From Crocodylus rhombifer (taxonomy: Eukaryota > Chordata > Crocodylia > Crocodylidae): DNA of 64,000 nt. The notes under the pieces are model-generated. The model was not told the origin of the DNA. It saw only the letters and a program-made list of their open reading frames with translations, and ran no database searches. The stretch spans positions 62,001-126,000 of the forward strand of contig JAVSML010018990.1 of NCBI GenBank assembly GCA_038503035.1. Direction: 5' to 3'. The translations under genes were made by a program, and so were the position numbers. Positions 34,496-47,493 of this stretch are shown here, in pieces; positions within the stretch are counted from its first letter, which is position 1; each line of letters begins with the position of its first letter.

Positions 34496-36589
34496 CCCAC
34501 TCTCTCCCAAGTTTTTGGAGACACCAGTATGGGTGTAGTGACACATGATATCATTTTTCTTGACTAACCATAACCTGAATTCAGAGCGATATAACAAACA
34601 AACCAAAAATATTCGAGAACCACTGAGCTAGTCTGACCTCTTGTATAACATGACCAGAGAAATTCACCTAAAAATTCCTGTATCGAGTCCAGAACTAAAG
34701 TATCTCTTCAAGAAAAACATGTAATTGTACAGCAGACAGAAAAGAGACCTTGCCATATATCTGCACAGCTACACACACCACACGCGCCCTGGCAGGGAGG
34801 ATTCGATCAGAAATCCTTCTGCCATCCAGCTTGAGGCCACAGGCAGCACGGGCGAGTGCTGCAGTTTCATGGCAATGAGCGGGTCGCTACGCAGAAGGAA
34901 GAGGCAGCCCTGAAGACATCACCATCAATGGCTGGGCTTTGGAGCAGAATGACAGTATCTCCACCCTGTTCATTTACTCATTGGCTTCAACCTTGCAACT
35001 TGCCCACTGTTTGAGGCTAAAACTCAAAAATCACAAAACATGAACCTCAGTTTAAGGGGGATTTTTTTGGCTGCATCTTCACTTCATGAGCCCTGCACCC
35101 ACACCTCCCTCCGCCTCCAAGGAAGAAGCTTTCAGCTGAAGTTTTCCTGAAGTTAATAGAAGCAACCTAGTCTAGTTGCCAAAATAAATCAGGAAAAATA
35201 AACTCCACCTCCCAAGCTGGTTTCAAGCCACTGTCATGCTGTCCCAGGTATGTAGACAGTCTGCTGATTAATGTGCTGCCTTCAGTGTAATTCTGGGTAT
35301 ACATCTTGGAGCAAAACATTCCTCAAAATACATCTCATTTATAACTGAGTTACTGTGAGACTCGAGCTGTGTTTCTGGGCACAAATTATACTCCCAGTGT
35401 CTGGCAAACACAGCGCTGCATATTTCTTAGAATGAATAAGCAAAAGTGAATTCTTTATGAATAAGATTCAAGGAACTTGATTCCCTAATTAGCACCAGAT
35501 TGCTGGAGCTTTAAAGCCAAAAGAAACAACTGCTGCAAAAACTCCAAGCTGGAGCACCCCTTCTGCTCTTTAACCATTTGTGCTGGTGCTAAGTAAGGCC
35601 TGTCTGCATACAAACATTGTACAGCCTTAACTATAACTTACGGCCACTGGTACACCTTTATTGGGCTTTAACAACCCACACCTTTAGTGATGACAAAACC
35701 ATACATCTAGAAGCTATTCCCATGCAAGAACTGCAATAAGTTCCTACAGCACACCCTGGCATCAGTTGGGCTGCACCCAGGCTAAGGTTTGTATCAGTAC
35801 AAGGATAAGGGGGGAGAGGGGGGAAGAGAGATCATATCCCAAACTAATATAACAGCTCTTTGAATACTAGGGCTGGGGGGGTTTCTAGTCTTTGTGGCTC
35901 TGAAAAAGCTGAAGACCTGGCAATCTTGATTGCCAATGTAATAAAGAGCAATAACTACTCAGCATCTGTGAGACCCCAGTAGAACTTGGGGCTAAATGCT
36001 AGCCCAATACACATAACGATAAAATAACCAGAGCTGAAAACAGCTGGCAGCCTGCCACTAATTTTGTTTTATTTTTAATATTTTATTTATTAAAACACTT
36101 TGATTATTATATCCTACAAGCCTCAAACTGTAAATTGCACGTGAATTGATTCAGGACTGACAGGCTGACTCAATTCAGTGCAGAGCTTTGGTACATATCA
36201 ACATATCTCCTGCTCAGTTAGTTTCTTACAATAACCCCATGGAGTTACAGCTTCTCCCACAGGATATTAGTTTTCTCTCTCCCCCAAGAATAGATGAATC
36301 CCTGTATTGTAAAGATTTGGGTGCCATTTAACTCTAGTCATCTTTACACAATTCCTGTGGGCTCTGTATTTGAAATATTTTGGACCAAATGCACTATTTG
36401 TTGTAAGAATCCCTGGCAAAGTTTTCGATTTTAAAGCCAGATCTAGGTCATCACGTGGGAGGTTCTTAATGCTCTAGGGATGGTATGCGAGACAAGGAAA
36501 TGACAAACCAACCCCTCCAGACGGTTAAGGGGACAAAGCCAGATACTTTGAGCAAGGCAAGCTCTTTCTCTGAAGTAGGTCCCACAGGC

Positions 36590-36794
36590 CAAGGGTTCCC
36601 AACCTTTTTTTGCTGAGGACCGGCAAACCGTGGACCGGCATACTGCAGATCGGCAGCACGTATACTCAGTATAAAAAAGGGGTTGGCTGCCCATCTGCAG
36701 GATGCCAGTCGCTGCTGGTCCACGGTCACTTCTGGTCCGGTCGCCAACCCTTCGCAGCCGGTACCAGGCCGTGGCCGGAGGTTTGGAACCCCAG
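36590..36794. mobile_element. Short hAT-type element with imperfect 8-bp target duplication
   Basis: The 205-bp element begins CAAGGGTTCCCAACC and ends with the inverted GGTTTGGAACCCCAG (12 of 15 matching). It is flanked by CCACAGGC (36582-36589) and CCCCAGGC (36795-36802), 7 of 8 identical. The interior has repeated 'gaccggcaaaccgtggaccggca'-type phrases, as in short hAT derivatives. No transposase is encoded. Confidence 0.7.
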
Positions 36795-36802
36795 CCCCAG
36801 GC

Positions 36803-38815
36803 AACAATTAGAATCGACTATTTTGATACCTCAGGCACATAAGTTACCCCAAGATGCAAGGGAGGATGCAACATGGGACTCCGAAGAGCTCTGTTCTGAC
36901 ATCGTAAAAATCCAAGCAAGAGTTATTACAGGAGTTCAGCCCAAATTCTCACTGGCAGGGCACTGCGGGAAATGTGCTGGCCTGCTGAGACTGAGGACAG
37001 GTATCTAACGCAGAATGCCTGCGCGCCTGCGCTGATAAATGCATCCCCTTCACTGTGACTGTGACACTTGCAGAAATGACTGTGAGAAACAGTGCAACTG
37101 CCCGTGCCTGTACTAGATCAACCATCTTTTGTGTTAATACGAGCCATCTGGGACAGACTGATTATTGATCCATTTGTATAAAACCACTGTGCATTGTGCC
37201 ATGGTAACTGATTACCTGCACTGCCCTGCTCTGCTGTTCCTGTTGGCATTTGTCACCTTCCCCATTTACATGTAATCCAGAAAACAGGGCTTGGTGCTGG
37301 AAGCACTTACAGCCGGGCACAGCGTGCCCCTCTGCGAGGAATTCTACTGGTAGCAAGCAGATGGCCACTGTCATTGTTGGCAGGGATCAAGCTCATGATC
37401 TGCACTATTAACAAGTTGCTAGGCTGCAAATTTCTTCCTTGAGTAAAATGATCAGAAAAAAAACAAACCCCGATTCGATTCAGGAACCCTGAAGGACAAA
37501 CAGCGAACTCCTGGCCCCGCTGAAGTCGACACGCATGGGAAATGGCACTTTCCCACCAGAGCAGAGGAACGGTCAGGTAGCCAGGTCTCTCTGGATGGCG
37601 ATATACTACTACACAATACCTGGCACCATTAACTCCCCTGGAGCGCCTGCAAAGACAGAGAAGGCTGTGGCTGCAGAGAGCTGCCTGGGCTGCCAGACGG
37701 CCACCACCACGGCCCAGCTCTGGATCACAAACCGTCAGCGTGCTTCTGGCAGCTCCAGACGGCCCCTCTGTGCTGCCAGGGCACGAGATGCACTCTGGGA
37801 AGGCTGCTGGATGGACTGTAGCAGCCAGCTGGAGGTGAGGAATATCTTCACATGCCTTCTGCCAGCTGGGAGCAGACGCCTTACTCTGCCTGGCCCGGGC
37901 TCTGCTGGTCAAAGTGGAGGGACCTGCCACTTCCCAGCGGTTGGTGTGTGGATACAAGGGCAGGGTGGCTTGCCACACCCTCACTTGGTCTTGTAACTGG
38001 GTGGGAAGCCCATAAGCCAAGCAGCTCTTTGTAAATGTAGAAAGCACCAGCCTGGTCACACCGACGACTGCTGCAGTTATAACAGCAAAGCGCGAGGCCA
38101 GGCGGGAGAGCGAGGTTCCAGAGGGTGTGTAAGAGGCTCGCTCCTCTTGCTGCCAAAGGCAGGTTCGCACGGAAAAGGCTCAGCGCAAGTCAAGCAGCTT
38201 CATTCCCACCCGGCCGGCTGACAGGAATTAGCGCTTGCAAGGAAAACACCCATTCTGCTGAGCTCAGCGCTCTCCGGAGTTCGAAAGGTAAAAAGCCTGT
38301 TGCTCCCACCAGCAATACCCTGTGGGGGGAGCAACAGAAAAGGGGAGGTTATGGTGTGGAGCTCCTCCGCAGCCTGGATGGGAAGCCCGGCCTGAGACAA
38401 GGGGGGCAACGAGGGGACAACAAGCATCCCATGTTCATGCCGATGTTTTTCATGCTGCGAGAGCCTGCGTGCAGCTGCAGGCTGGAGAGGAACTGTGATG
38501 CCTACAGGACAGAGAGCTGCTTATTTTCAATAAAGACCATCCTCAATCCTCAGCTCCCATCATCTCTCCATGAAACGCAGTCTCCAAGTTCACCAAGCTC
38601 CAGCAGGGCCCCACTCAGTTTGCATCCTCCCTCCAGATCTTAACCAGGACACAGTGCCACAGCAGGCAGCGGCACCCGGGCCCCACTGAAGTCAATGGAA
38701 GCAACGAACGCCGAGAGGAGCCACATGGACATGCTGGGGTCCAAATAACAATACTCAGTCTGCAAAGCCTGATGTCATACACAGGGATGCTCTGGCACAT
38801 CTCTACACACCGACC
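36803..38815. other. GC-rich stretch without a recognised gene, containing one copy of a duplicated 150-bp unit
   Basis: On the minus strand 37307-38170 is open for 287 codons, but I recognise no domain and no splice or start context supports it. Part of it (37793-37941) is duplicated at 40163-40312 with the frame kept, so it may belong to an unrecognised repeat. Confidence 0.35.
37793..37941. repeat. About 150-bp direct repeat, copy 1
   Basis: The unit runs from CTCTGGGAAGGCTGCTGGAT to GACCTGCCACTTCCCAGCGG. It matches 40163-40312 with only about six substitutions and no indels, in the same orientation. Flanking sequence outside both ends is unrelated. On the minus strand both copies are open in the same frame (SKASAPSWQKACEDIPHLQL). 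Confidence 0.85.
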
Positions 38816-38819
38816 ATAG

Positions 38820-40126
38820 ATGGCACACATCCAGGAGGGGCCAGCCGGGGACTGCATGCTTAGGGGCAACCACCACGGGTTCATCAGTGGCAGGTCCTGT
38901 CAGACCAACCTGGTGGCCTTTTACGATCAGATCACCAGATCATTAGATGCAGGGGTAGCAGTGGACATCGTCTTCCTGGACTTCCGGAAGGCTTTTGACA
39001 ATGTCTCTCACCCCATTCTCATTAAGAAACTGGGGGGCTGTGGTGTCGACACCCACACAGTCAAATGGGTCGCCAACTGGCTGGAGGGCCGCACCCAGAG
39101 GGTGGTAGTAGATGGGTCCTTCTCAACCTGGAGGGACGTGGGCAGTGGGGTCCCCCAGGGCTCGGTCCTCGGGCCCGCACTGTTCAACATCTTCATCAAC
39201 GATTTGGATGAGGGGGTAAAAAGCACCTGTTCAAATTTGCTGATGACACTAAGATGTGGGGGGACGTGGGCACACTGGAAGGGTGCAACAGGCTACAATC
39301 AGACCTCGACAGGTTACAGAGGTGGGCGGACGAGAATAGGATGGGTTTCAACACAGACAAGTGCAAGGTGCTGCACCTGGGGAGGAACAACCGGCACCAT
39401 ACCTACAGGTTAGGGAACTCCCCTCTTGTCAGCACAGAGGCAGAAAGGGATCTGGGGGTCATCATTGACTCCAAGATGAACATGGGCCGGCAGTGTGGGG
39501 ATACAGTCAGGAAGGCCAACCGCACCTTGTCATGCATCCACAGATGCATCTCGAGCAGGTCCAAAGAGGTGATCCTCCCCCTCTGTGCGGCACTGGTCAG
39601 GCCGCAGCTGGAGTATTGCGTCCTGTTCTGGGCACCGCACTTCAGGAGGGATGTGGACAGCATGGAGAGGGTCCAGAGGAGGCCACTCGCATGATCAGGG
39701 GACAGCAGGGCAGGCCCTATAAGAAGAGGCTACGGGACCTGAACCTGTTCAGCCTCCAAAAGAGAAGCCGAGGGGGGATCTTGTGGCCTGTTATAAACTA
39801 GTCAGGGGGGATCAGCAGGCATTGGGGGAGTCCCTGTTCCCCCGAGCACCGCCAGGAGTGACCAGGAATAACGGTCACAAGCTGGCAGAGGGCAGGTTTA
39901 GATTAGATATCAGGAGGCGCGACTTCACGGTCAGGGTGGCTAGGGTCTGGAACCAGCTTCCAAGAGAAGTGGTGCAGGCCCCTACCCTGGGGGTGTTTAA
40001 GAGGAGGTTGGATGAACATCTTGCTGGGGTCGTTTGACCCCAGTACTCTTTCCTGCCATGGCAGGGGGTCGGACTAGATGATCTGCTTAGGTCCCTTCCG
40101 ACACTAGAAACTATGAAACTATGAAA
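38820..40126 (+). mobile_element. CR1 LINE, 5'-truncated, reverse transcriptase with frameshifts (copy 1)
   Basis: The element encodes the RT half of CR1 ORF2: [72 protein letters not shown], then (frame-shifted) the FADD box at about 39237-39250. Thumb and C-terminal parts follow: [51 protein letters not shown], and VARVWNQLPREVVQAPTLGV. The 3' end has 'ggcagggggtcggactagatgatc' and two CTATGAAA units at 40110-40126. At least three frameshifts (about 39230, 39680 and 39780) inactivate it. The catalytic aspartates remain readable. Confidence 0.92.
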
Positions 40127-40315
40127 GGCTCACAGTCTTTTTAACGTGACGTTACCTAATCCACTCTCTGGGAAGGATGCTGGATGGACTGTAGCAGCCA
40201 GCTGAAGGTGAGGAATATCTTCACATGCCTTCTGCCAGCTGGGAGCAGACGCCTTACTCCGCCTGGCCCGGGCTCTGCTGGTTAAAGCGGAGGGACCTGC
40301 CACTTCCCAGCGGAG
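40127..40315. repeat. About 150-bp direct repeat, copy 2, lying between the two CR1 copies
   Basis: Positions 40163-40312 repeat 37793-37941 (CTCTGGGAAGGATGCTGGAT … CACTTCCCAGCGG) with about 96% identity. It lies 36 bp after the 3' end of CR1 copy 1 and stops within a few bases of the truncated 5' end of CR1 copy 2. It could be pre-insertion genomic sequence, a piece of a third element, or material carried by the second CR1. Confidence 0.8.
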
Positions 40316-41703
40316 GAGAGTGGATCCAGCTAACCACAGGCCCATTAGCCTGACTTCTATCCTGGGGAAGATCTTAGAAAAGTTTATTAAGGAGGCCATC
40401 CTTGAGGGACTGGCCCAGGCTAACATCCTAAGGGACAGCCAGCACGGGTGTGTTGCGGGTAGGTCTTGTTTGACCAATCTCATTTCCTTCTATGACCAGG
40501 TGACCTATCACCTGGACGAGGGAGAAGAGATTGATGTCATATATCTTGACTTCAAAAAAGCTTTTGATCTGGTATCCCATGATCACCTCTTGGCCAAACT
40601 GGCCAGTTGTGGCCTTGGCTCCACCAGGATCCGCTGGCTGGGAAATTGGCTCCGTGGTCGGACCCAGAGGGTTGTGATTGATGGCAGTCACTCATCATGG
40701 TGCCCTGTGACCAGTGGGGTCCCTCAAGGCTCTGTCCTTGGACCATCCTGTTCAACATCTTCATTAATGATGTGGACATTGGAGTCAGGAGTGGACTGGC
40801 CAAGTTCGCTGATGACACCAAACTTTGGGGCAAAGCATCCACGCCAGAAGATAGGCGGGTGATCCAGGCTGACCTGGACAAGCTCAGCAAATGGGCAGAC
40901 GACAACCTCATGGTGTTTAACACCAATAAATGCAAGGTTCTCCACCTTGGGAGGAAAAACCTGCAGCACCCTTATAGGCTCAGCAGTGCTACGTTGGTTA
41001 GCACTACGGAAGTCAGAGAGTTGGGGGTCATCATTGACCACAAGATGAACATGAGCCTCCAATGCGATGCTGCGGCTAGTAAAGCGACCAAAATGCTGGC
41101 GTGCATCCATAGATGCTTCTCGAGCAAATCCCGGGACGTCATTCTCCCCTTGTACTCGGTCTTGGTGAGGCCGCAGCTGGAGTACTGCGTCCAGTTTTGG
41201 GCTCCACAATTCAAAAAGGATGTGGAGAAGCTTGAGAGAGTCCAGAGGAGAGCCACGCGCATGATCAGAGGTCAGGAAAACAGATCTTACGATGACAGGC
41301 TGAGAGCCATGGGACTCTTTAGCCTGGAAAAGCGCAGACTCAGGGGTGATCTGATGGCCACCTATAAGTTTTTATCAGGGGTGACCACCAGGATCTGGGG
41401 CAATATTTGTTCACCAGAGCGCCCCAAGGGATGACGAGGTTGAATGGTTATAAACTCCTGCAAGACCGTTTCAGGCTGGACATAAGGAAGAATTTCTTTA
41501 CTGTCCGAGCCCCCAAGGTCTGGAACAGTCTGCCAGCGGAGGTGGTTCAAGCACCTACATTGAACACCTTCAAGAGTAAGTTGGATGCTTATCTTGCTGG
41601 GATCCTATGACCCCAGCTGACTTCCTGCCCTTTGGGCAGGGGGCTGGACTCGACGATCTCCCGAGGTCCCTTCCAGCCCTGATGTCTATGAAATCTATGA
41701 AAT
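40316..41703 (+). mobile_element. CR1 LINE, 5'-truncated, reverse transcriptase with frameshifts (copy 2)
   Basis: The element begins within the RT at DPANHRPISLTSILGKILEK and keeps the blocks in order: [66 protein letters not shown], a frameshift near 40740, then [24 protein letters not shown] (catalytic DD), [60 protein letters not shown] and, after another frameshift near 41395, VRAPKVWNSLPAEVVQAPT. It ends with GGGCTGGACTCGACGATCTC, then CCGAGGTCCCTTCCAGCCCT and 'tctatgaaatctatgaaat'. Copy 2 is clearly diverged from copy 1, so they are different CR1 subfamilies rather than a tandem duplication. Confidence 0.93.
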
Positions 41704-44700
41704 ACTTCAGGGTATGGCAGATGGGGCAATGGCATCAGTATCAAATGATACAGATGATGGCTGTCACAATGTGACTCATATCTATGGGGATTCTGCAGCA
41801 ATACAAGCTTAGCCGAAGGGTTCTTTCCTTTTCAGACCTACCCCAGGGGCCTGATCCCAGCCTAAGGAGCATTTCAAACTGAGGTAGGAGAATGCATCCA
41901 GGTTGGTTTTTTCTGCATAGGTCCATGGATTTTGCATGCTGTTGGGAAAATGCAGTGTTCAGGGAAGACAGCACTTCTCAATAGTGCTGGGCCAAAAAAG
42001 GACTCAACCTCTCTCTGAAAGAGCAGCAGTTAGGCAGGCAGCATGTACTCCGGTTGGACTTTGGCCAGGATACTGGGGTTAACACCCCTAGCTCTTGCGA
42101 AAGGCACCACGGACTCTTTAGCGACCACATTAAATATGGACCAGCTAAGTACACTTAATTACGGTCTAGCACAGCGATGGTTTCTGAGGTGGTGCACCGA
42201 ACTTTCAGCCAAATATTTAACATCACTTCTAACGCACTATATTTGTCTTTGAAAATTGGCAGTTTGCACGGAGTATCAGCAACCAGCCTTACTATTCAAG
42301 TAACTAAATTATACCATGTTGATAGTTTGTAACTACATGTTTAGCTAGGGCTGAAAACTCAAGGGACAGGGATGTAAAACCCAGCATGAGATTTACAGAA
42401 CATGGGCACATTCGCCAAGGGCTGGGCTTCTGTTAAATACCACCTAAGGATCTGCAACCAGGATGACTGGCATGAAGTCTTTTAGGAATAAGACCCGTCT
42501 AAGAGAGTTTGGTCTGCATGTGCCCATCGAGAGGAAATAAGAAGAGAAACTGTCTTGTTTACTTTCAGAGGGGTAGCAGCCAAGGCTGGTGAAGAAAGAC
42601 TGGATTAGCTGACCCTTAGGTGACATCTCATCATGGAAGAGCATCAACGAAGCCTGATGGCTGGACCTGCTGGAGAAAGTCCATGGTTTGGATTCTGCTA
42701 TGGGGCCTCCGAGCCTAAGGAGATGCGCCCTGGCCCAGGAATATGGCCAGAGGGAGAGACTTGGTCATCCCCAGCCCACAACATACCCTAGGCAGACTGA
42801 CTGTGGTCCAGGAGGCACCCAGGGAGGGAGAGCCTATGCTGAGTCTCTAAAATCTCAACAGATGGCAGCTGTCCTGGCCGTGGGTCCACTGCCCGCAAAC
42901 AAATCCTGCCCACTCGCTCCTGCCTGGAGGCACTAGAGACCAGCAGTCAGGGGCCTCGATGCTTCGACAGCAACCCTGAGCAGCGTGGGGTGTACCACAG
43001 CATCTCCCCTGCCCCCTGCACCGACAGGGAGAGAGCTGGGGTCTGACCTACAGTGCTCTCTGACGTACCCACAGGGAACCGAGGGGCAGAGCTGGGGGGA
43101 TAGTTAACTGGCAGCAGGCCTGGGGTCAAGATGGAAGATGTACAGAAATACCCATCCTCACACGGAGTTTCACGAATTAGAAAAAAGGTCCCTAGCAAAT
43201 GACTGGTGCCTCCAGCCAAGTGCGTCTGGTTTGATTCCAGGGACGCAGGTGGAGTCCCAGCAGGGGCGAGCCTGGCCCACGCGGCCCCACAGGAGATGGT
43301 TTGGCACCTACAGCAACGCCAGCATGGACCTGTACATCAAGGGCAGCTGAGGAATGACCAACAATGATGGTGAACACAGCAGGTCCAGGCATGTCCCCTG
43401 CTCGACTCTTTCATCCTAGCACGTCTCCTGGGTCTGTTCTTTGACAGAGCAGCACCAAGCTTTATTCCAGCACGCTCTCTGTACCTTTCACATAGGTTTC
43501 GTATACATTATACAATCGCCAGTCGACCAGATGGGAAGTCAAACTCTAGAAAAAGGATCCTCATACGCCCAGGCTCACTTGTGACGGCACAGACGCTGCA
43601 TGCCTGTGGGCTTGGCCTCAGAAATGCCAGAGGTTTCTGACTCATTGTCAAGCATCACTGTGGACTTCAAACTGGCTTTCTGAAGGGCTCAGCACCGACA
43701 GGTTTTAATCTGCCATCATTTTCACCCTCTCTCCTTGTCCAACTTCATCACAACGTTACACACGGTTAAGAAGAGGGTGGCAGAGAGAATCTAACAACAT
43801 ATATTGTGCGCTGCTCGGGCCAGAACTGATCGGGGGAAAGCATCAGCGATCCCAGCGTGGTTCGGTGAATAGCGCCTCATAGATCTCAGTTCTACTCCTT
43901 GCTTTTGCCACTGACCTGCTGTGAGATTGCAGGCAAGACACTTTGCTACTCTCTCCATTTCTATTCTCACTCTTTATCCATACGCACGGACCATCTCTTG
44001 CGAGGTCGTTGTACAGGGCCTGGCACAATGACCTCATCTTGGCTCCCGGGGTCCTGGAGAACTGAATTCATAAAGCGGAGAGAGAAATTCTACTCCAGTG
44101 GAACTGAAAAAATAAACCGTCTCAACATATCATTTGACTGCCAGAAGATCTTGATATTATCGCCAAAAATGGGGGGCGGGAGGGGGCGCTGTCCATGTCA
44201 GCATGATTTTAATCAACCCTCTTCCAACAAAAAGAGAAAGAAAGGTTTTGGTTCATTGGGATCCATGCAGACTACTTGGACTATATATCTGGCAATAAGA
44301 GTTTCAGGGAGATCCTGAAACAGCCGTTTCTAACTAACTGCTTCTTCCAACCGGCGGTAATGAGAGCGCTTACGGTGTTTAACAATCAGTTTTCAGTGCA
44401 GTTAATCTGACTATATTATGCCAATCCTGATATATGCAATTGTGTTGATGTACTCATACTATATAGTAATCCTGCTAAAATCTGCATTCATAGAGACTCA
44501 AATAAGAATGGAATCGAATGGTTAAGTTTGGTGTAAAGACCGGTCCAACCCAATTCTGCACAAGAATATTCACCTAAATAACTACTCTGAAATGCTTCCC
44601 CAGGTGGATGCTCCTTTCTGCAATAACTTTACTCAGAACAAGCAGGCATTTGCAAACCATAATGATAATTCTAGCATAGAGTGACTTTTATTCTAGAAGA

Positions 44701-47485
44701 GCATCAACATAACAGAATATTGTGGAATAACTATTCTATTCAGTGGCTCTTTGTAGCAAGCTCTTCAAGTCCAATGCCCATCAAACGCCATACAAAGCTA
44801 ATCTTGGGCTCTATTACTGTGCTACACTGATTGTTTATAAACTGCTTTTACTTTGTAATAGCCAAAGCCCAAGTTGAATATCAACTTTATAACGCAGGAC
44901 CGCAAAGCACTAATAACTGTACTAATCTATGCAGCAACCAGTCACCAGACTAAAACAGCAGGTTATGAAATATCAGCCAAACATAAACTTAATGCACCAT
45001 TCCAAAAAAAGCCAGTGTTTGAAGGAAACAAATGCAAGCAACTAATTACACCACGCAGCTGGAGATGCAATAGAAAAGGTACAGTGATCATATCCTATTG
45101 AAATGACGCCTCATCTGGCAATTCTCTCTACAGATGTGCTCTTAGCTCCAGTATCCAGCTTTGTGCTTTGTTTTGGCCACTCTTGCTGAACGGGTCCTGA
45201 GAAAAAATGCTTTAGCATAAATGAAACAATATTCCTGGATGGACTCAGTATGGAGAAAGTTATTTAATAGTAGAACTAGACAATTCAATTAGCCCTGAAA
45301 ATCAGATTCTTTTGTATTACTAATTTAAGACAGCCTGAGCCAGTTTTCTCACAAGTGCAACTGCAAACATCTCTCCCTCTTGGCTATTGTGTTAGCTGGG
45401 GGTATGTTCTCCCTTTGTACAATTTTTTCTTTCCTTTCTAAATGTTTAGATCCTTCTCTGAGACTCTGGCTGAAGATTTCCAGAGGAGTGTAAAGGAGGC
45501 CAAAATCCCATGGAAATCCTAACTGAAACCCAATGGGAGCTAGAGCCCCTCTGAAATCCCAAGCCTCCATCAAAGAAATTCATGCCATAGGCTACTGACC
45601 GTAAGCATATAACCTCTGACAAGAAAAAAACTGACGGAGATATCTTGGCCTCGCCGAAGTCAGCCAGAGTTTCCCTATTAGCCAGGATTTCACTTACACA
45701 TTTAACAACACAGCTTGACAGCAGCGTCATGAGGTCATGTCTTAAGCCTCAAAGATGTAACTTTGTTAGCCTTTTACTGCTATTTTTCCTCCCTATTTAA
45801 TCATACTGTCTACACCAATAGAGCTCCCTACAGTCTCCGGACTAAAAATATCAGTCTCAGAACCACTCTTCAGTTTTAAAACGGAGTATCTCATTCCTTT
45901 TCTTACCAGGGACGATGTCACAGGAAAAAGAAACGTGTCTTCAGAGTTATCTACAGCACAAATACAGACATGCATTGTTCCAGTCTATTTTCCATTCACA
46001 GCTTATCCACACACCATGACAATATAGCAGCTAAATCTACACTTTAAATGCAATTAAAGGCCAATTAACTGCACAATTAGAGAGCAGATATAGAAGAGAA
46101 AACCCTCAGCTTTTATGTACACAAAGATTGTGCAGCTGAAGTTCTTAAACAGCCTCTAATGTAAAGACTTTGCCTGAACCCACAGAACTTTTTTTTAAGT
46201 GAATATGCATTTTGCCCTATTGTTTTTATTGATTGTACAAGCAGTTCAGCTAATCAGACACTTTTTCTTCTTTCCCTATAATTGGAGGGCAGGTTTTTGG
46301 TAGCAAAAGTGGCTACAGCTAGATTTAGTCCACTGAAGAAAGAGAAAATTCCTAACTTTCACGAGTCTAATAATGCAGTCACAATGGCTACTCCGCACTT
46401 CTGCATTAAGACTGGTACCCTAGGCGGAGATCATGAACGTTTTATTCAGCACTATTATGTCTTACGCGGCACAACAGAGGCAGAACGTAAAGTACCCAGT
46501 GGAATCAGCCTGCTCCTGAAAAGATGGGGAAGGAGGGAAGAGAAGGCACTTACTTTTTACTCTTCAGGCAACTGTAGAATCCAGCCATGACCCTTGCAAG
46601 TGAGGCATGTACCCCTTCAGTTCATACTGGTGCGTGGATGCCTGCACAACGGTGCTGCAGCTCAGCGTCCTGCTCACCAAATGCCCACACACATGCACAA
46701 GAAAGCGAGCATGCCGATGCAATTACTAGCCAGATAAAGTTCCTGATCTGAGGCCCTCAGTCTCTGCTGAACTGGGTCCAAGGAGGGCTGGGCTTGTTCC
46801 ATACATGGTTATGAATTGTTAACTCCCCCTTTTCCTGTCTCTCCAACTCTTGGTAACCACAGCATCCTAAGTGCAAAGTACCAGATGCTATTTGATTCCC
46901 CCACTGCACAGGGCTAATGAGGGGCTTGGCTGTAATTAGGATGGGAAGAAGCCCTAAGGAGACAACAGTGTTTGCTTTTTTATCATAGAAAGGCAACCAG
47001 AGAAACAAAGCAAACAGCTTTGGAACAGCAATAAAAAGAATAAGCCACTCTCCAGCATTTAAAGGGTGTACAGGAACTTTTCAGACATCCCATTTATCCC
47101 GCAAAAATAAGCCTTAAACTGCCTCAGTATAAAACTCCCGCAAGGAGTCGGTTGTTATATTGCCATGCAAGTGCTGTGAACTCCCCCAAGAAGTTCACCT
47201 TTGTGTACTAATGACATTTGCTTGAGCATGGAAAGTATTCAGCAAATATGTATTAGAAAATACTGTGTGACCAAATCCTTCTGCAATAATTGTATTTGCC
47301 CAAGGCCCCTCCCTTGCCACACTGCAGACACACACACAAAAAAAAAGGTGGGCTGTTTATGGTAATCCTTAATACAGGAGGTCTGGAGGGTATCCACAAT
47401 CTACCCCTTTCCCCTTTGTACAGCCTTGCTTTCTGATCTGGGTCTCCGTTTGTTTAGGCCAGGAATGGACAGAGAGAAACGCTCT
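41704..47485. other. Long stretch without a recognised gene
   Basis: Apart from one MIR-like fragment at 43870-44040, no gene, RNA or transposon termini were recognised. Short reading frames here lack domain-like content. A short CA/A-rich run occurs at about 47328-47346. Confidence 0.4.
43870..44040 (+). repeat. MIR/L2-tail SINE fragment
   Basis: The text contains 'ttgccactgacctgctgtgagat', 'ggcaagacactttgctactctctccatttc' and 'gttgtacagggcctggcacaatg', in the order of a MIR-type body followed by an L2-type 3' end. Confidence 0.6.
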
Positions 47486-47493
47486 TTTACGGC

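Larger units (their letters stand above)
30950..36585. other. Long stretch without a recognised gene
   Basis: No host exon was supported. It contains a purine-rich run (34408-34495, GAAAGGAAGGAATGGG-type) and a local imperfect repeat of 'tgtattgcatatc/tattgcatcctccca' at about 34060-34150. A GC-richer patch with possible remnants of a DNA element lies at 31370-31690. The remainder looks like unique, A/T-balanced intronic or intergenic DNA. Confidence 0.4.

Noticed and set aside
37307..38170. 287-codon minus-strand open frame, the longest in the window
   Set aside because: No recognised domain or start context, and part of it is a duplicated repeat unit, so it is treated as fortuitous or as an unclassified repeat.
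38820..41434. Reverse-transcriptase frames considered as host genes
   Set aside because: Multiple frameshifts, 5' truncation and the CR1 3' terminus show they are dead LINE copies.
45904..45947. Possible 44-nt minus-strand exon (TGTGCTGTAG acceptor, CCCTG|GTAAGA donor)
   Set aside because: Signals are acceptable, but length, phase and content give no link to the gene. It is too short to separate from chance.
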